From NCBI GenBank assembly GCA_903844665.1, contig CAIMUS010000071.1, forward strand, positions 1-35,787: DNA of 35,787 nucleotides. The letters run 5' to 3'. Source of the stretch: an uncultured Pseudomonadota bacterium (GTDB lineage Bacteria > Pseudomonadota > Gammaproteobacteria > Competibacterales > Competibacteraceae). The first letter of the stretch is position 1; the number at the start of each line of letters is the position of its first letter. Positions 34,066 through 35,787 of this stretch are shown piece after piece. A model generated the notes under the pieces. The model worked only from the letters and a program-made list of their open reading frames with translations, did not search any database and had not been told where the DNA came from. The translations under genes were made by a program, and so were the position numbers.

Positions 34066-34322
34066 AACATCGCGCCAACCCTAAGTTCTGGCGGTTTTAT
34101 GCCTTACTGCCTGAGAATATTCAGCGGCTTGCCGATGAAAATTACAAAATACTCAAACGTGATCCCTACCACCCTTCGCTTCATTTCAAGAAAGTTGGAA
34201 GGTTCTGGTCCGCTCGAGTTGGTATTCACTACCGAGCCGTTGCCGTCGAAGACGGTCAGGATATTGTGTGGTTTTGGATTGGTCACCACAGCGAGTACGA
34301 ACGGATCCTCGGTAGTCATTGA
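34062..34322 (+). CDS. RelE/ParE-superfamily toxin
   Basis: Protein of 86 aa with a GTG start that overlaps the antitoxin stop. It shows the small RelE/ParE fold order: FWRFYALLPENIQRLADENYKILKRDP (two helices), then PSLHFKKVGRFWSARVGIHYRAVAVEDGQDIVWFWIGHHSEYERIL (beta sheet with conserved Arg residues and the final HxEYE). The latter block is typical of the subgroup annotated as RelE/ParE toxin or cytotoxin-like. Members cut mRNA at the ribosome or inhibit gyrase; the sequence does not say which. The gene ends 8 bp before attC-like site 2, so the pair forms one cassette. Confidence 0.85.
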   Translation: MKHRANPKFWRFYALLPENIQRLADENYKILKRDPYHPSLHFKKVGRFWSARVGIHYRAVAVEDGQDIVWFWIGHHSEYERILGSH

Positions 34323-34329
34323 GTAGCTT

Positions 34330-34389
34330 GCCTAACTGAACGCTCCAGCCGACCGTGCTACGCCGGCGGCTGAGCTTAGATCGTTAGGT
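34330..34389 (+). other. attC-like recombination site 2 (60 bp)
   Basis: R'' GCCTAAC (34330-34336) and R' GTTAGGT (34383-34389) both fit the consensus RYYYAAC/GTTRRRY. The inner stem CAGCCG(A)CCG with CGGCGGCTG (34346-34355, 34364-34372) repeats site 1, with the same unpaired A. It is the best of the three sites and nearly identical to site 1. Confidence 0.85.
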
Positions 34390-34393
34390 GCCG

Positions 34394-34922
34394 CTACAAG
34401 ACGGAGCGCAAGCCAAGGTGCGTCACGAACGGTTCGAAGTCGCGGTCAGCATGAAGCAGTGTGAACCTGCTTTCAATGCACCGTGTTGCGATCACGGTAT
34501 CGATCGTTTTGCGTACTGTGATCCCCAGGTAAGCGTTCACCCCCCTCCCCCTAACCCCCTCCCACAAGGGGAGGGGGAATACGCTAAGTAGCTGTTTTGC
34601 AATAACTCCCTCCCCCCTTGTGGGGGAGGGTCGGGGAGAGGGGTCTGAACGGTTACATCCCCAGCGCTCGCAGGGATCTATAGTTCTTGGCGGCTTGTAT
34701 GGCAATGTCCTGTCCGCCAAGGTCGATTACCACCAAAGAAGTCAGCAGCTTCTTGGCTTGGTTGAAGTCTTTGTCGCTGGTAAAGCCTTGGAGCACCTCA
34801 GCGAGTATCAGGTCACCTATTGCAAGCGGTTCGGTGCCCAGCAAAGCATCAAGCCGCTCGCACTGGGGCGTCTCGGTGCCCCGGAAGTAATCGATCCATA
34901 CGCTCGAATCGACCAGGATCAC
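34394..34922 (-). pseudogene. vapC: vapC PIN-domain toxin gene split by a MITE
   Basis: Joining 34922-34657 with 34520-34394 restores a VapC of about 130 aa, the normal length. The first part gives ILVDSSVWIDYFRG (Asp), IGDLILAEVLQG (Glu) and NYRSLRALG; the second gives ITVRKTIDTVIATRCIESRF (Asp) and LLHADRDFEPF (Asp). These four acids are the metal-binding residues of the PIN ribonuclease. The 128-bp element at 34529-34656 stops translation two codons after the junction, so the product (89 aa) lacks half of the active site. Its start overlaps vapB by ATGA. Likely an inactivated toxin. Confidence 0.9.
34529..34656. mobile_element. 128-bp MITE with terminal inverted repeats and 8-bp target duplication
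   Basis: The ends GTAAGCGTTCA and TGAACGGTTAC form imperfect terminal inverted repeats that extend inward through C-rich/G-rich arms (about 48 bp, with shared CCCACAAGGGG-like cores). The copy of ATCCCCAG on each side (34521-34528, 34657-34664) is a direct 8-bp duplication, and removing the element plus one duplicate restores vapC. It encodes no protein, so it must have been moved by a transposase elsewhere. Families with gtaa..gttca ends and ccctcccc-rich arms are common as short intergenic palindromes in proteobacteria. Confidence 0.88.
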
Positions 34923-35113
34923 TTGTCCGTCCTCATGGCATCAAGGTCGCCTTCCCAGGCCAGCTTGCCTCGGAAGCGCCGAATTTCTTCTTGCTGCCGT
35001 AGCCGAAGCAGGGTGCGCAAGCCAAGCTCCACAGCCTCTCGCTTGGTCTTCAAGCCCGTGGCGCGAAGGGTGTCCTTCATGAGCTTGTCGTCAATCACTA
35101 TGTTGGTACGCAT
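34919..35113 (-). CDS. vapB: VapB antitoxin
   Basis: Protein of 64 aa from the ATG at 35113, chosen because AGGAG lies 8 nt upstream; an in-frame start at 35134 would add seven unlikely residues. RTNIVIDDKLMKDTLRATGL then KTKREAVELGLRTLLRLRQQ is the ribbon-helix-helix pattern of VapB of the type-II MRTNIVIDD group, which binds DNA as a dimer. The C-terminal part (IRRFRGKLAWEGDLDAMR) is the toxin-binding tail, with the typical GKLxWEGDLdxMR. It overlaps vapC by ATGA. The operon is antisense to the other cassette genes. Confidence 0.92.
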   Translation of the reverse strand: MRTNIVIDDKLMKDTLRATGLKTKREAVELGLRTLLRLRQQEEIRRFRGKLAWEGDLDAMRTDK

Positions 35114-35184
35114 GGTGTGTGCTCCTGAAAGCATTCGTACACATCATAGCCGGTGGAGGGTGGGGCTGCAATCTTATGCGGGGC

Positions 35185-35242
35185 ACCTAACCCTTCGTTC
35201 CAGCGGACCACCTACGGCGGCCGCTGAACTCAAACGTTAGGA
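35185..35242 (+). other. attC-like recombination site 3 (58 bp)
   Basis: R'' ACCTAAC (35185-35191) fits the consensus; R' GTTAGGA (35236-35242) is off at the last base. The stem CAGCGG(A)CC (35201-35209) pairs with GGCCGCTG (35219-35226), with the unpaired A at the same place as in sites 1 and 2 although the stem sequence differs. It would close the vapBC cassette. Confidence 0.7.
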
Positions 35243-35345
35243 ACAAGAACGGGATTAGGTAGACAAGCGGGCATGTAAGAGGAACCCCCAGAGGAACCCC
35301 GGAACCTGGCAAACTTTGAGCAACTTTTTAAGTCATTGATTTATC

Positions 35346-35421
35346 TGGAGCTGGCGGAGGGATTTGAACCCCCGACCGGCTGATTACAAATCAGCTGCTC
35401 TACCGACTGAGCTACGCCAGC
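35346..35421 (-). tRNA. tRNA-Thr (anticodon TGT)
   Basis: The minus strand folds as a full cloverleaf: acceptor GCTGGCG/CGCCAGC, D arm GCTC-AGTCGGTA-GAGC, anticodon stem GCTGA/TCAGC with loop TTTGTAA (anticodon TGT), T arm GGGGG-TTCAAAT-CCCTC. The 3' end TCCA shows an encoded CCA. It reads ACA codons. It lies about 100 bp from the last attC-like site, and its 3' end faces the accessory region. Confidence 0.96.
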
Positions 35422-35561
35422 GTCGTAGGTGGGAAACGCACGCAGTTTACTGTATATCCAGGTGGCCGGCAAATCGTATCCTGACTCCGAGGGGTGTGAT
35501 TCAAAGTGATGCAGGCCCCATAATACAGCATGATCTACTGATACCGTCCAAGGAGACCCCC

Positions 35562-35633
35562 ATGTTTGCCATTGACCGTGACCAAGTGTTGTGCGAGCGC
35601 CTGAATCGTCATCCGCTCTTGCGTGCCGCGTGA
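35562..35633 (+). CDS. Tiny ORF of 23 codons with a strong ribosome-binding site
   Basis: ATG at 35562 follows AAGGAG with 6-nt spacing and reads MFAIDRDQVLCERLNRHPLL then RAA and stop. The IDRD.V.ERLNRHPLLRA pattern resembles the first residues of longer proteins, some linked to transposases, so it could be a truncated start or a small protein. The remaining 35634-35787 shows no gene. Confidence 0.3.
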   Translation: MFAIDRDQVLCERLNRHPLLRAA

Positions 35634-35787
35634 ACCAGCTATGTCGTCAGCAATTCCCGCTCTAATGTACCGACGCCGGTAGCTAATTGATCAGTAATTA
35701 CGCAAGAATCATAACGACAAAAACTACCCCTGACTTCCTCGGAAGCCATAATGAACAGCTCTCATTTTAACCACTTTCTTTCAACAC

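Noticed and set aside
35364-35633. 89-codon frame running through the tRNA gene
   Set aside because: It covers the tRNA-Thr on the opposite strand; only the last 23 codons, with their own ribosome-binding site, were kept as a weak candidate.

Overview
The window looks like a chromosomal segment of a GC-rich gammaproteobacterium. The gene set is ptsP, a ccoI/fixI copper ATPase, a class II cytochrome c and a tRNA-Thr with encoded CCA. Abundant short palindromic repeats fit an environmental lineage of the Competibacter/Contendobacter or methylotroph/sulfur-oxidiser kind. That placement is inference; nothing here fixes the genus.

Region 1 (1-21942, all minus strand) is an extracellular contractile injection system (eCIS), a phage-tail-like machine. 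In transcription order it runs: PAAR-like spike tip, Afp7-like tube/hub adaptor, small LysM-like protein, gpD-like hub, gp5-like spike, gp25 wedge, two large baseplate J-like proteins, tail protein I-like protein, a 1545-aa DUF6519 surface/fibre protein, an unrecognised P-loop-like protein, one sheath, one inner tube, a gp26-like zinc-binding assembly protein, a proline-rich repeat protein, a Pvc16-like (DUF4255) cap protein, and the first 38 codons of what is probably the AAA+ ATPase, cut by the window edge. Many genes are joined by 4-base ATGA overlaps, so this is one long operon. No tape measure and no recognisable toxin lie inside the window. The span of about 5.4-9.5 kb, holding the P-loop-like gene and the distal two thirds of the fibre gene, is visibly AT-rich and looks like an exchanged specificity module. 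The proline-rich gene contains a REP-like palindrome translated in frame in both orientations within three exact 168-bp units.

Region 2 (21939-32650) holds ordinary housekeeping and metabolic genes: ccoI, whose stop overlaps the PAAR start; an alpha/beta hydrolase; the 3' scrap of an rluE-type pseudouridine synthase gene; a cytochrome c'/c556; ptsP; an outer-membrane lipoprotein; a fatty acyl-CoA ligase; and a possible glycosyltransferase.

Region 3 (about 32.7-35.3 kb) is accessory DNA. Three attC-like sites (58-60 bp, same orientation, same bulged A) delimit what looks like an integron cassette array without a visible integrase. Its cassettes carry toxin-antitoxin genes: a truncated PIN gene with a small partner, a RelE/ParE-like pair, and a vapBC pair whose vapC is split by a 128-bp MITE with terminal inverted repeats and an 8-bp target duplication. 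A tRNA-Thr gene follows. The last 365 bases hold only one tiny ORF.
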